This document shows, in pieces, positions 20,990 to 32,363 of a stretch of 64,000 bases of DNA (its first letter is position 1; each line of letters starts with the position of its first letter). Position numbers and translations under genes: made by a program. Under the pieces are notes generated by a model that was given only the letters and a program-made list of their open reading frames with translations, was not told the origin of the DNA and ran no database searches. Source of the stretch: Epiperipatus broadwayi (Eukaryota; Onychophora; Udeonychophora; Euonychophora; Peripatidae); assembly GCA_028023455.1 (NCBI GenBank), contig JAQFVV010006275.1, positions 680,001-744,000 on the forward strand. Reading direction: 5' to 3'.

Positions 20990-23900
20990 ATTTAATTATT
21001 TATTTAAATTCATTGAATCAAGTAAAAATAAGATATTGAGAGTTTTTTGGTAAAAGTTTTTTTTCTTAATTGGTATTCTTTGAAAGATGAGGGTTGAGGG
21101 AAAGAAAAAAGCTTACATTTTTGTTGGGAATTAGCTCTATTGTTGAAACTTCAGATATTGAAAGTATTTGGTAAGCTGTTATGCTAATTGATCTAGAATT
21201 TTTCCACTAATTGAAAAAAAGGACCAAAAAAGGACAAAAATTGGATTGGTAAAAATATCTATAAATAAAATAACAGGTGTGAATCCAGTTTGTGAAAAAA
21301 AAACTTGTATGAATTATGGAGTTTCCTTTTGTTTACTCGTATATCTATAAAGCACAGTGAAGAGAAATTAAAATATAAAGTATAAGCATTGAGAAAATGT
21401 TTTCCAGCTAAGGGACATCAGAAATTTCCTCTCAGGTAATTACATCTATCACCACCTGAAGCTATCCATGTGAATGTAACCAAGAGAAATAAGGTTGTGC
21501 AGAGCTAGCTGAGAAAATCAAAAGAAAACCAATGGAATAATGGAGGATTCATTCCAGTCATCTCAAGAAAACTCACATGAGAACTATAACCATCTGGAGA
21601 AAGTTGTACCACTGATCATTCAGGGTAATTATGAACTTTTCTTTTTTTAAATGTTGGTGTAATAGATCTAGATTCCATTAACTGTTAAAATGTTTCAACA
21701 ATAGAGTATGATACTATTAATGGGAATTTTTATTTATTTTAACTTAATTTAAATGGGGAGGGGGGTAGGAGGGTTTAAAATGTTCTGATGATAAGCAAGC
21801 ACAGGAACCTTATGTCAGAACCTGGTTTGTATAAAAAGAATGCTCTGATGGCTGTAAGCAAGCAACTGACATTTATGCCATCACTTAACGTTAGAGTTTA
21901 ATTATGTAGAGGGTTTAAATTGATGCTTAATAAAGGCTCATTATTAATTGTAAGTTAACTAAGGCATACCTATTTGGACAGGTCTATGAATAAACTTGGG
22001 TCCTGTCATTCATTGGAGTTGTGCATTGCATGTTATATCAGGAAAGCTATAAAATGTCAATAATGAGTAGTGTTTAAAATGAAAAAGGAATGGAATTAAA
22101 ATTAAGTTTATACTTGTTTTTTATCAAAAGATTAGAGTCAGCCTTGAATGTTTCAACAAAGAGGTTTGGAAAAATATTAAAAGTGAAAATGAATATAATA
22201 AACATTTATAACCATACTTGAGTATCTTTGTTTTAATTTAGTTTATTAATTTAGTATCCATTTGGTTCAAATAAAGTCCAAGAAAGATTACATCTTAAAA
22301 TCTATTTGATGATTGCTATATATAAATAAATAATGACAATGATTGTTAAATGTTCTTCACAATCTGGTCTGGGCTATATGCCTACTGGCACCCACATATG
22401 GCCACCATATTTTTGTAATCTTTGGGAAATTTCAGATATATGTAGTGGTACAATCTGTCTCACCAAGACCAGTTCACCAAAAGAATCTTTACTGAGGAAT
22501 TAGTTTAAACATATGCTGCTTTATCTGTATGCAAGGAACCACAGAGAAATGTAACATGTCATATTTATATAAATTGCAGCTGAAACTGTTGTGATGATAA
22601 GTTATATACTGCTTAAAATGTATCATGTCATATTTATATAAAATGCGGCTGGTAAATTCTTTTAAGTGAGTTCTTAAAATAACATTTTTAAAAAAAGTGA
22701 GATATATAATTGAAAATGATATTATTTTAAATCGTTTATTGAAGGAAAAAAAATTAAAATCTGTATTTTAAGTTTAAAGACATTATAATTAAGGCTGGCC
22801 TGTAAAAAAAAAATTTAATCATTAAAAAGAACAGGTAAATTTTATATACTTTCAACATAGAATTAACTAAAAAGTACTATATTTTAATAATCGAGAACAA
22901 TATTTTAAATAATTTCTATAGTCAAAATTATATTTAAAATCTATATTTTTTTAAAAAAGAGTGTAGCAAGTAAATAATTTTGCTTGGATTCAAAATCTAA
23001 AAATAAAGAATTGATTCATTGATCATCCTATTTAAAAAAAGAAGAAATTGAAAAACAAATCTCTTTAGAGTAAGTTGTCAAAAAAACAAAGAACTTTTTA
23101 TGAAAGAATTTAACAATTGATTCATGTTACTTTATACATATAGATGATTTTATATATTTTCAATATTGAATTAATTATGAAAAAAGATATTTTTAATAAT
23201 TTTATTTTGATAAATTCAAATGTCATGGCATAAATGGCAACATGCACATACATTTCTATGCGCACAGACAGATATGTTAATAAATATTTGTATTAAAATG
23301 TGACAACTTAAAATTTAGTCACTTATTGTATTTTATATGATGATTGAAATATATTCATTAATTGTACTGCATATATTGAAACAGTAAGATGTGCTCTGCA
23401 GATCTTTGTTTCATCTGTGCTTACATCTTACCTACCCTCATACACTATTTCAAACCCTAAACTTATCGTAGTGTGTGTACTGTGCATATATACTGAAATC
23501 CCGCCTAATGTACACTTCTAATGGGGCACTCGTGGGTTTTATCATAATTAAATTTATTTTAGCGGTTTTATTTTCAAACTGTTGAATATATATATGTATA
23601 TTCTCGTACAACATAAGTAGGTCACATATTCTCATCTACACACATACTGGGATATATGGTCAAATATTTTAAATTGAAATATTTTAACTTTTAATGTGGG
23701 GTTGCTTATGAGTGAAATATATGTTTCTTTGCATTTAAATTCTAATATTTCTATAATAATTTTATAAATGGCCTAAAATAATTTTTAAAAAACTCTGAAA
23801 TTTTTTAAAGGATTTTGAAGAGTTTTGGTTTACGTTTTATTAAGTTTGACCTTATTTTAAATAGTAATAAATGAGGGTGGGAAAGAGAACAATAGTAACT

Positions 23901-24449
23901 AATTTTAACATGCTTACGCCAAGTTTCATTAATAGGTTTTTTCCCCTATCAAGATTAGAAATAACAAAGATTCACTAGCGAATTTAATTAAATGGATCAT
24001 AATCAAAATATCTAGGAATATAAATATTTTAAAATGAATTTAGGTGCATTCCTTTGGTTTCTGATTAAATTAATGACATTAATTAATGGATTTATCACTG
24101 GAGGGCTATAGTATTATATAATCTAGAAAGATAGATAAGTAAGTGATTATTAGATATAGTTCTTTTGATTCTATTCTGAGTTTCATCAGTGATGAATTAT
24201 TGTTGAATTATTAATTGATAGTGACTTAGGAGAGTTACCAGCAAGTTATAAAGTTGTTTAAAAAAAAATCACCTTATTGGATCCTAGATGGGAAGCGAAT
24301 TTGGTCAAACAGTTTTAGTAATAGCCAACCTTAAAATGATGGAGTAGAAAGAGGCAGTTTTTTCAGGAATGGCTAGCTTGTCATCCATCATTCACCATCT
24401 GATATCCTGTTGTTATGTCATCTAATGCCCGACTTAACTCTCCTAATAG
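20990..24449. other. AT-rich stretch with no recognisable gene
   Basis: Contains a short duplicated segment (CATGTCATATTTATATAAA at about 22556 and 22625) and a possible splice-donor-like CAGGGTAATT near 21620. Otherwise no coding or structural signal is visible. Confidence 0.4.
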
Positions 24450-24562
24450 GCCAGAATGCTGCTGAAGCCCATTGAATCCAGAGACTTAAGAATGAACTGA
24501 AACTGCTCAAGAAATCTAGTGAACTCTTCAAAAGTGCACATGGACTGTTTCTTAAAATTGAG
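24450..24562 (+). other. Exon-like segment with one in-frame stop
   Basis: A 113-bp block is bounded by CTCCTAATAG on the left and GAG/GTAACA on the right, so it has both splice-site consensus ends. One frame (from 24452) reads QNAAEAH, then a TGA at 24473-24475, then IQRLKNELKLLKKSSELFKS and AHGLFLKIE. The charged heptad-like pattern suggests a coiled coil. The stop could be a single C-to-T change from an Arg codon (CGA). Composition is less AT-rich than its surroundings. It could be a pseudogene exon, a transposase exon or chance. Confidence 0.35.
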
Positions 24563-25658
24563 GTAACAAAATTAACTCGAGATATCTCGTAAATAATTTC
24601 AATCAGTAGCTACCTTTTTATTATATTTAATAATTGTATTTATTCATTTAGTTTTTTCTTTTAATGCATGTTTAATTCCTACTTGGGTTAATATTTTCTT
24701 TATATATCTGTTTAATGTTTCATTTTATTCTTTGTTATAATGTGCCTGAATAAACCCCACTGATCGATCCAGCTATTCCCTTCTTTGTTATAATAATATT
24801 TTACAAACTGCCATTTTAATGCGGACTTAAATGTTAAATTACTCCTCTTATTATTTGTTTTAAATCTCTCAATAGCTCGCTTGTCCTATGGTTTATTCTC
24901 TATAAAAGTTTTCGCAGAGAACAAAAGTACTAGTATAATATCCATTCTTATCCAAATATGTTTCCTCCATAAATTCTATGTGAAATGTTTTAAACTAATC
25001 CACTCAAGCATGTGCGAGTTCCATAGAGTTTTATATAAATGCTTGGTTGCCTCACTGTTTTATTAAAACTGTAATTATGCATTTCCCTCTCTATACTTTA
25101 ATTGGTATTAAAATATATTATATTTTCACATCTTACATAAATCAATTTTCAGCTATTTATTTTATTCATTTAATTTTGATGGGAGTAAGCGGGCCATCAG
25201 AAAATCAATGTTAAGAGAGAACTATTCTGCCCATTTATGAACTGTCCTTTTATTACTTATATATGTTTTATAATTAATTGCATGTTGCCAGTGAATGTGC
25301 TGGGGTGTTGAGACTTGCTTTGCTACTTTCCCAAGGGCATCAATGGCTGAGACCGTACCCTTTTCCTCTATGGTTGCCAGTAAAATGTGACATGGAACAT
25401 CTCACATAGGAATGATACGCATATGTCCCTACAGTCACAAAGTTTCTGGGTGTGGGTGAGGCTTGGGCTGTCTAAGGTGACTAGAGATTTTCTTAGATAA
25501 ATGGCGAACTGCCTATCCATGACCATAATTATTTCATTTACTTTGTATCTTTTGTAAAGCTGCAGTTTCAACATACTGCACTCCTTCTTTAGTACTATAC
25601 TTCGCTGGCACCACCATACACTTCATTAAATAATATTTGTCTAAATCGCATGTTGTTA
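24563..25658. other. Weakly coding-like, unidentified
   Basis: The minus strand between about 25620 and 24800 has short frames with non-random composition (for example SAIDALGKVAKQVSTP near 25320 and GYYTSTFVLCENFYRE near 24900), broken by stops. I do not recognise a family. The 25200-25600 part is less AT-rich than average. Confidence 0.25.
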
Positions 25659-25768
25659 ATAAATTGGTAATAATTGAAAGTTTTCTAGTCTTTCACATGC
25701 TGATTGGCTGTCTGAGAGATAATCGTGCATGTGAAAGACTAGAAAACTTTCAATTATTACCAATTTAT
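25659..25768. repeat. Perfect 42-bp inverted repeat (hairpin)
   Basis: The arms 25659-25700 and 25727-25768 are exact reverse complements with a 26-nt loop. The arm starts ATAAATTGGTAATAATTGAA and ends CTAGTCTTTCACATGC. Transcribed from either strand it would form a long perfect hairpin, like a small-RNA precursor or a recent foldback insertion. Confidence 0.9.
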
Positions 25769-25769
25769 A

Positions 25770-26850
25770 CACTTCATTATAAATTTATTATTATATTTAT
25801 TCCCATAATGTTCATTGTAGCTGTCTTATACTTAAAACTCCACAATACGCTCGAGTTATTCTCCTGTCAAATACCAAGATTTTCTCTACTATTTTAATTA
25901 GTTTTGATTCATTAAATTTTCTTTAGTGCTTTGCATAGCTCACATATGTTTACAACATTGTAGTACAATTAGGCACATTATAATAACTTTTAATCCAAGT
26001 ATGAATTACTGTAAAAGTAATCTTTTATACAGCTATCAAATTTGTATTGCTGACGTTTAAAAATTGATGTCTAATAAATATATTTAAATTGATTAATTAC
26101 ACATCTTTTATTTATTTATCCCAACAGTCTAAATTACATACCATTCCACTGATAGATATCTTTGGCACATCTATAGTTCTTGTTAGGTGAATCTAGGGTT
26201 ATGATTCTCTTGTTTCTCCCTGACCACTGGCACTGGCAAGAAACTGTGCTATTTGTAATGTCAGATGTGCTGTCAAGTAGGTGGTGCTGTGGATCTTGGA
26301 TGCGAGCTCAGGATTTTTTGGAGGTAACCCCTTCTAAGATGTTGAATTTTGTGTCTGGGGTTCAAATTCTGCAGCATGTTAGCGAGATAAGCAAGTCTGA
26401 ACCATTACAATATATGTGCAAATATCAATGTGTGTCAGACACTTGTATGTAAATTTTAACCATTTATTATATTATTTTATGACAATTCAAATATGTTCAT
26501 TTTTTGTGTGGATATATATAGGTGTTGTATATTGGAACATATATGTAAACCACAATGTAATAACTTAAATTTTGTTTATTAATCAAAATCAGATGATGTA
26601 ACTTAGTTTGTATATTAATCAAAATCATATGATGTATATGTGTATAGCTATAGTCTAAAGACCTTAATATTATTTTTTATTGTTATTAATAAACTTGTAT
26701 TCAATTGTTAAAATTACTCCAGTGAACTTGATTCTAAATTGGTTTTAGAGTATTATATGTTGATCATTTCTTGATCACAGTAACAGTTATAGAGCTTGTG
26801 TTCTCTGAGGTAGATTTGTGCATAACGATCTGATATATAAAAGGGGGTGT
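25770..26850. other. AT-rich stretch, no supported gene
   Basis: A 90-residue frame at 26180-26452 has no recognisable motif, and GGGGTTCAAATTC at 26358 is a lone B-box-like match. GATATATAAAAGGGGGTG near 26833 is a TATA-like site at the start of the following repeat. Confidence 0.35.
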
Positions 26851-26854
26851 ATAT

Positions 26855-27300
26855 TAGTGCTTATGGGCATCCAGCTGATATTGCCCTGGTTTGGCACTAA
26901 GAGTATATTCTTTAAAGTCCATACACTTCATGTTATTTAGTTTAGTATTTATCAAAGTTTATAGAACACTAATGGTACTAAATAGCCAGAGCATTGATGT
27001 TGATCAGCATGTTTTAATATCCCAGCATTATTGTTTTTATGATTATATATTATAATGGATTAGGATTTAAGTTTGTGCATCCAAATTAATGTTAAAATAA
27101 TTGCCCCAAGCTGGCAATGGCTAAATAGTTAGCCTGGTCTACAGTAGACCCTTTTCAAATCCAGTCACAAGATTGACTGTTGATTTATTTTGATTGTTGA
27201 TCATTCATGATGATGAGTAATGTATTTATATTTATTGATAATGCTGATGAATTTATTTATAGTTAATTATAGTCACTCTAAAGAGCAAATTGGGTTGATC
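26855..27300 (+). repeat. SINE-like dispersed repeat, copy 1
   Basis: Shares ordered blocks with 48905-49500: TTTAAAGTCCAT-type sequence, ATAGCCAGAG followed by GATCAGCAT, TTTTAATATCCCAGCATTAT, and ATCCAGTCACAA followed by GATTG. At 27112-27175, GGCTAAATAGTTAGC and CTTTTCAAATCC sit like tRNA A and B boxes. GGGCATCCAGCTG at 26868 resembles cephalopod SINEs. The family is not identified with confidence. Confidence 0.5.
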
Positions 27301-27500
27301 TCTCAGAGAGATATCAAGATCTCACATGCCTTATAATATATAACATTATTTATATATTTTCTTACTGTAATATCTTACTTTATTATTTTAATCTTATATC
27401 TTAAAATCTTATATATTAAATTATATTATTTGAAATATTTATTTTGAACTGGGGTTTGATGATGATTTTCTTTCATCCTAAACTTACCCATCCCATTATA

Positions 27501-29014
27501 GGATATAATTTTGCTAACAATTTTTTTATTTCTTTATCTGCTATTTCTAAGATATTGATTATAATTCCATGATTACTCATAACTTTTCCCTTCTTCATAG
27601 ATTTAATTGCATGTCTCACTTCTTCATTTAAAATCCTGGTCAATTCAGAACATGTAATAATTGTATGGGGATACTTTTTTGCTGTTCTTTATTGCTATAT
27701 AATTCTTCATAGAACTCTTGCACCTATTTCAGAATGTCATCTCTCTTTTAATTCCATCTTTTTTTTTCTTATTACAGAAATAAAATTCCTGCCAATATCA
27801 ACGTATTGTTGAAACTTTTGATACTTTTATTCTCTTCTGCAGCTTTCCTTGCTAATTCATTATTATATTTTCTTATATCGTTATTAACTCTTTTTTATAC
27901 CATTTAACAAAGTTTACAAGTATTCAATCCTTCTTTAATGGATTATTTTTACATATTTTTTATATTCCTTGTTTTCTTCATAAATTGTCTTAGTAGAAAT
28001 TTTTCTGTCAACAATTTTTAAAAGTGTATCAATTATATTCTTATTAACTTTGTTCAAATCTGAACTATCTTTAAAATAGTTTTTACTGCAAACTCCACAA
28101 ATGTGGTTGTCTCTCATTTTTATCATCATAAATAAATTTACCTATAGCACTTTCATCTTTCAATCATTTACCAATTCTAACATTAAAGTTTATCATGACA
28201 ATTTTATAATGTTGTTTGTTCTGATTAAAAGCTTTTTATATATGCACATAAAATTTCTCTATTTCATAGCAATGAGAATTTGTTGATGTATAAATCTGAA
28301 TTATCTGCATTTAGTCCATCAAATTGGATAATTAATCTTGTCATTCTGCCTGATACACCATCATTCTTCACAATATTGTTTCAGTATTTATTTGTAATGA
28401 ATCCTACTCGATTTGTGCTTCCAATATTTGATCTTTTAAAATATAATTTATGTCCACTTTTTAAATCAATTATCTCTTCTCCTTTTCTTCTAACTTCACA
28501 AAGTTCCACAATATCCCACTTATTATTAGAAAATGTTTTTTCCAATTTCACTCAAAAGTCATCTCAGTTTTAAAAACCTAAGTAGAATGTTATCATCAAA
28601 TTGTAATCTGTGTCTATTAACAGGGGATTCTTAGTACTCTCCATCATTGGCCATCAACTGCTGCTTTGGCTAGAGTCAAGAGCCATAACTTTGTTTTGTC
28701 CATCATGATTGTAAATATTTTTTTTAAAAGTTCACTCATGCATTCATTCTCCCTTCAAGAAAATTGATATTTCAATTAAAAATTATCAGACAACTGAGGA
28801 AAAAAGACCATGATGTTTCTTGATCAGAAGGGAAAAGCCAATAAACTCATCATGCTATCTGGTGCATGTTCATTAGCATGAATAATCATATAATAATAGC
28901 TGTAATGATAAGAACATTTGGAATGGACATTTATGAATTTGTCTTGATCAGTTCCTTTAAAGCCTCAAAGATGAATCAAAGGATTTTCATTCATTCAACA
29001 GCAAACTTTTTCTG
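27501..29014 (-). mobile_element. RTE retrotransposon, 5' half (copy E)
   Basis: On the minus strand from 29014: the RTE leader (AGCAAACTTTTTCTG at the outer end), the endonuclease, the linker, and the start of the RT at LNEEVRHAIKSMKKGK (near 27600). It stops at 27501, where copy D picks up after the 7.4-kb insert. Endonuclease pieces are weak and heavily frameshifted. Frames on the plus strand at 28101-28573 are shadows. Confidence 0.8.
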
Positions 29015-29860
29015 AAACCAATAACTATGCATTCTTCTATTATACAACAATTTCATTTAAATCATATAAAATTTAAATCATTTGCGTGGGAGATGATAAT
29101 CTGAAACCAACTGATGATTGCTGGCTTAGCATGAAATACGTATATTGGTGATTATTTATCTTTTCAGCATATATGTGCTTGAGTGTATCAGTGTTATTAG
29201 ATAGAGTGGAGAGTGATGGGTCATCTGAAAGTCTGTGCTCATATACCCTATATTACATATAAAAAGTTGTAATACTTAATAAGAAAATCACTGTATGGAT
29301 AATATATGTATATGTAGAAACAACAACTTAAGAATTATATTTATATTAGGAATATTAATATATTTATATTCAACTGTTATAAATTCCTTTAAATATTCAT
29401 ACGTTTTACACCATAACTTAGTTTTCAATCTTGCATTTATAGATGTCTAAGATGTATTTAGTCTTAAATCTTTTTTATTGTATCAATTCACTTTACAAGT
29501 GTCATTTTTTTAACAAAAATTGTTTGGCAATTATAGTATTAATAAATGCATGAATAATTACCATTAATTCTTTATTATGCATAATTGAAATATATTTGAT
29601 CTTTAATAATCCTAATAAAATAAATAAATAGTTCAGAAGCAAAAAAAATGCCTTCATAAAAAAACTATATCATCATAAAACTTATTTATGGTCTAATTAA
29701 ATGCAAATATATTACTATAATTTACAAATCAGATTCCCAAAGAATCATTAGGACAAACTTGAAAACAACTTCCACTTACTTCTCTTATAAATGTCAATTT
29801 ATCTGACACCAGTACAAGAAAATGGGCACTGTTTGCAAATTTGTCAAAAATATAGAACTC
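29015..29860. other. AT-rich stretch, no gene seen
   Basis: No open frame, RNA-like fold or repeat recognised. Confidence 0.4.
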
Positions 29861-30565
29861 CGTCTTATATGAATTTAAACCCAGAAAGCTATTTTTATAG
29901 GTGTGAAAATATGAAATAATAGTGTCTTTCTTGACATTCTGCAAATAATATTTTTAACTTCTCCAGATTTGCATATGTTGAATTAAATATTTCTATGGAT
30001 TGTTGTTATAATAATTCATAGAAATGAGGAGATAACATCCATTAAATAGAGAAAGAAGCTTTGACGTTGTTGTTACCAAGAAACTAATTGACTATTCCTG
30101 AGGCTCAGCAAGTTTTATTCATAAACCTATAATTGCTCTTTCGTAGGTATTAAATATTATTTACAGAATGTCAAGAAAGATGCTATTTTTTCACATTTTT
30201 ACACCTATAAAAAATAGCTTTCTGCATTTAAATCAGTATAAGGACTTGGGTTTTGTCTTGCATTGTTAGCCGAGAGGTAACGCAGCCGCCATGCAAGCAA
30301 GTAGTTGGTTGCAGACGGGTGTGGGTTCGCGTCCCGGCAGATGCTATGACATATGAAAAAAAAAAAGAACTTGGGTTTGAAGTAAAATAGGATTCCTTTT
30401 TCTTGAACAAAAGACCCCCAAACAAAAGAGCTATTATAGGTTTATGAATAAAACTTACTTAGCCTCAGGAATTGTCAATTAGTAGTAATTGAGAATTTCT
30501 TAGTAATAACAAAAGTTAAAGTTTCTTTCTCTATTTAATGGATGTTATTTTCTCATTTCTATTAA
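29861..30565. repeat. Interleaved inverted repeats
   Basis: Two inverted-repeat pairs alternate. Pair 1 is 29861-29950 with 30155-30241 (core AGAAAGCTATTTTTATAGG). Pair 2 is 30012-30141 with 30425-30565 (core ACATCCATTAAATAGAGAAA). The order is 1, 2, 1', 2', so both cannot fold as nested hairpins. A SINE sits between 1' and 2'. It probably arose from two insertions of a foldback element in opposite orientation, or a rearranged one. Confidence 0.75.
30243..30378 (+). mobile_element. tRNA-derived SINE with target duplication
   Basis: The element is 30256-30366, with a 13-bp near-perfect target duplication: GACTTGGGTTTTG (30243-30255) and GAACTTGGGTTTG (30367-30378). It has a tRNA-like head with A box TTAGCCGAGAGGTAACGC, a long variable-arm-like region and B box GGGTTCGCGTCCC, then GACATATG and an 11-A tail. 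The long spacing between boxes resembles class II tRNAs (Leu/Ser type). The duplication and A tail are signs of target-primed reverse transcription by a LINE. Confidence 0.85.
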
Positions 30566-31109
30566 TTAAACATTTACACAGATATGCATTTAGTATATAC
30601 ATAACAAATAATTAGCAGATAGTCAATGAAAGTAATTTATGCAGTTTTGTGTACATAATATAAAGAAGGCTGCAAAAAGAAGTTTGCTCATAACTGAAAG
30701 GAGACCCTTTGATTCTTCTTGGAGGCCTTAAAGGAACCAAGCAGGGCAAATTTCTAATGTCCACTCTATATGTTCTTATCTTTGCATCTGTTATTATTAT
30801 GTGATTATTTATGTAATATATGAACATGGATGGTCTGCTCCCAACACACATTAGCCAGCATGGTGAGTTTATTGGCTTTTTACTGCTGAGTTTAAGATCA
30901 AGAAACACCATGGTCTTTCTTCTCAGTTGTTTGATAAGGCAGAATGAATGTGTGTGAATGAAAATTTTTTTATAATAGATATATACAATCACAACAGACA
31001 AAAATAAATCATTGTCCTTATTCTCAGGAGGCTGGTAAAGTGATGCAATGGCTGAAGAATCCTATGATTGTGGACCCAAGCTACCATTTGATGATGACTT
31101 TTTATTTAG

Positions 31110-31760
31110 GTGCTTAAAACTGCAGATCACTTTCAAATGAAGAAAAATTTCAAGAATTGGAAAAACTGTCTTGCATTAAATGGGATTTTATTGGACTTTG
31201 TGAAGTTAAAAGAAAAGATGAAGACAATTGATTTTAAAAGTGGACATGTACTCTACTACAAAGGCACAAATATTGGAAGTACAAATGGAGTAGGATTCAT
31301 TATAAATAAAAAATGAAATAACAATATTGTGGAGATTGACGGTGTATTGGACAGAATAGCAAGATTAGTTATTCAACTTAATGGCAGATACCAATGCAGA
31401 TAATTCAGGTTTATCTCCCAACAAGTTCGCATAGTGATGAAGTAGAAGGTTTTTATATGGATGTACAAATTTATGGGAGACTTTAATGCTAGAATTGGTA
31501 AACAAATGAAAGATGGAAAGTATTGTCGGTAAATTTGGTTATGGTAACAGAAAAGAGAGCAGACATAGACTTGTAGAGTTTTCAGAAAAATAAAAACTTG
31601 GTATTATGAATTCTTTTTTTGAGAAAAATTTTAAAAGGAATTGGACATGGAAGCATCCAAATGAAGGTACAACAGAAATGAATTATATTTTGACTTATAT
31701 AAAATATATATTTCAAGATTGTAATGTTTTAACACAGGAACTGATCATCAAGATATGTGT
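31110..31760 (+). pseudogene. RTE endonuclease relic, copy C
   Basis: The frame 31110-31316 (68 residues) includes LDFVKLKEKMKTIDFKSGHV, the degraded counterpart of the GLCEVRRKGE catalytic segment (the GLCE is lost by a frameshift). Further pieces read MGDFNARIG-like at about 31470-31500 and TWKHPNEGTTEMNYILTYIK in the frame 31606-31812. The final GSDH has become TDH with a frameshift near 31740. A deletion of about 50 bp relative to copy B lies near 31465. Confidence 0.7.
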
Positions 31761-32002
31761 TATTGCAAAAACTAGGACAAAAATTATTAAGAAAAACAAT
31801 ATTTACAATTAATACTCCTAATCTTCACAAACATTCTAATGAATTTAAATTAAAACTTGCAAATCGTTTTCAAATATTAGTAGATTTTGAACATGATTCA
31901 GATTTTAATGAAATTAATAGGAAAATAACTGATACACTTTTAAAAACTGCAACAAAGATAGCTGGTAGAAAAAAGAAGCAATTGAGACTACTGAGCAGCT
32001 AG
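31757..32002 (+). pseudogene. RTE linker, copy C
   Basis: An 81-residue frame that reads NRFQILVDFEHDSDFNEINR and ends near ATKIAGRKKKQ. It is colinear with 8880-9060 of copy B, just after the endonuclease. It is helical and charged, with no catalytic role expected. It continues in other frames to about 32360. Confidence 0.6.
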
Positions 32003-32363
32003 CTACTGAGACTAGAGAATTTATGAAGAAAAGAAAGAATATGAAGTTATATAAAAATGATGCATTAAGAAGAATTGAATATCAAATTTTGTAAAATGAT
32101 GTGAAAAAGAGTTGATAATGATATAAGTATAATTATGAAATAGCAAGGAAAGCTGTAGAAGAGAATAAAAGTCTCTAGAGTGTAAAACAACATTTTGGTA
32201 TTGGTAGGAAACTTATATCAGTAATAAGAAAAAAAGGTGGAACTATTATTAAAAAAATATGACATTGTGAAATGTGTAAAAGAATTCTATCAAGAATTAT
32301 GTAGTAATAAAGAACAAGTACCTCCTACATCTATTATATCTTATGAATTTCCCAGGATTTTAA

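Larger units (their letters stand above)
20108..27500. mobile_element. 7.4-kb insertion within a minus-strand RTE
   Basis: The RTE sequence stops after TTTGGTAT (20100-20107) and resumes at GGATATAATTTTGC (27501), matching an intact GGTATATAACTTTGC site. The DNA between is therefore an insertion, or several nested ones. It starts TGTAACAGTTGTGTTACATG, which looks like an LTR start, and ends CCCATTATA. I found no matching second LTR, primer-binding site or polymerase frame, so its nature is open. Its contents are listed separately. Confidence 0.55.

Noticed and set aside
20108-21000. A complete 5' LTR starting TGTAACAG
   Set aside because: No primer-binding site follows the possible CA end near 20990, and no second copy is found in the window, so a full LTR retrotransposon is not supported.
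24280-24340. Reverse-strand tRNA-like match (GGGAAGCGAATTT)
   Set aside because: Only the T-arm resembles the tRNA-Gly at 11812-11883; no A box or stems remain.
25368-25574. Minus-strand 68-residue frame
   Set aside because: No recognisable motif. Its region looks mildly coding-like in several frames but no family can be named.
26180-26452. 90-residue open frame with a B-box-like GGGGTTCAAATTC
   Set aside because: No domain, no repeat support and no A box at the right distance; probably chance.
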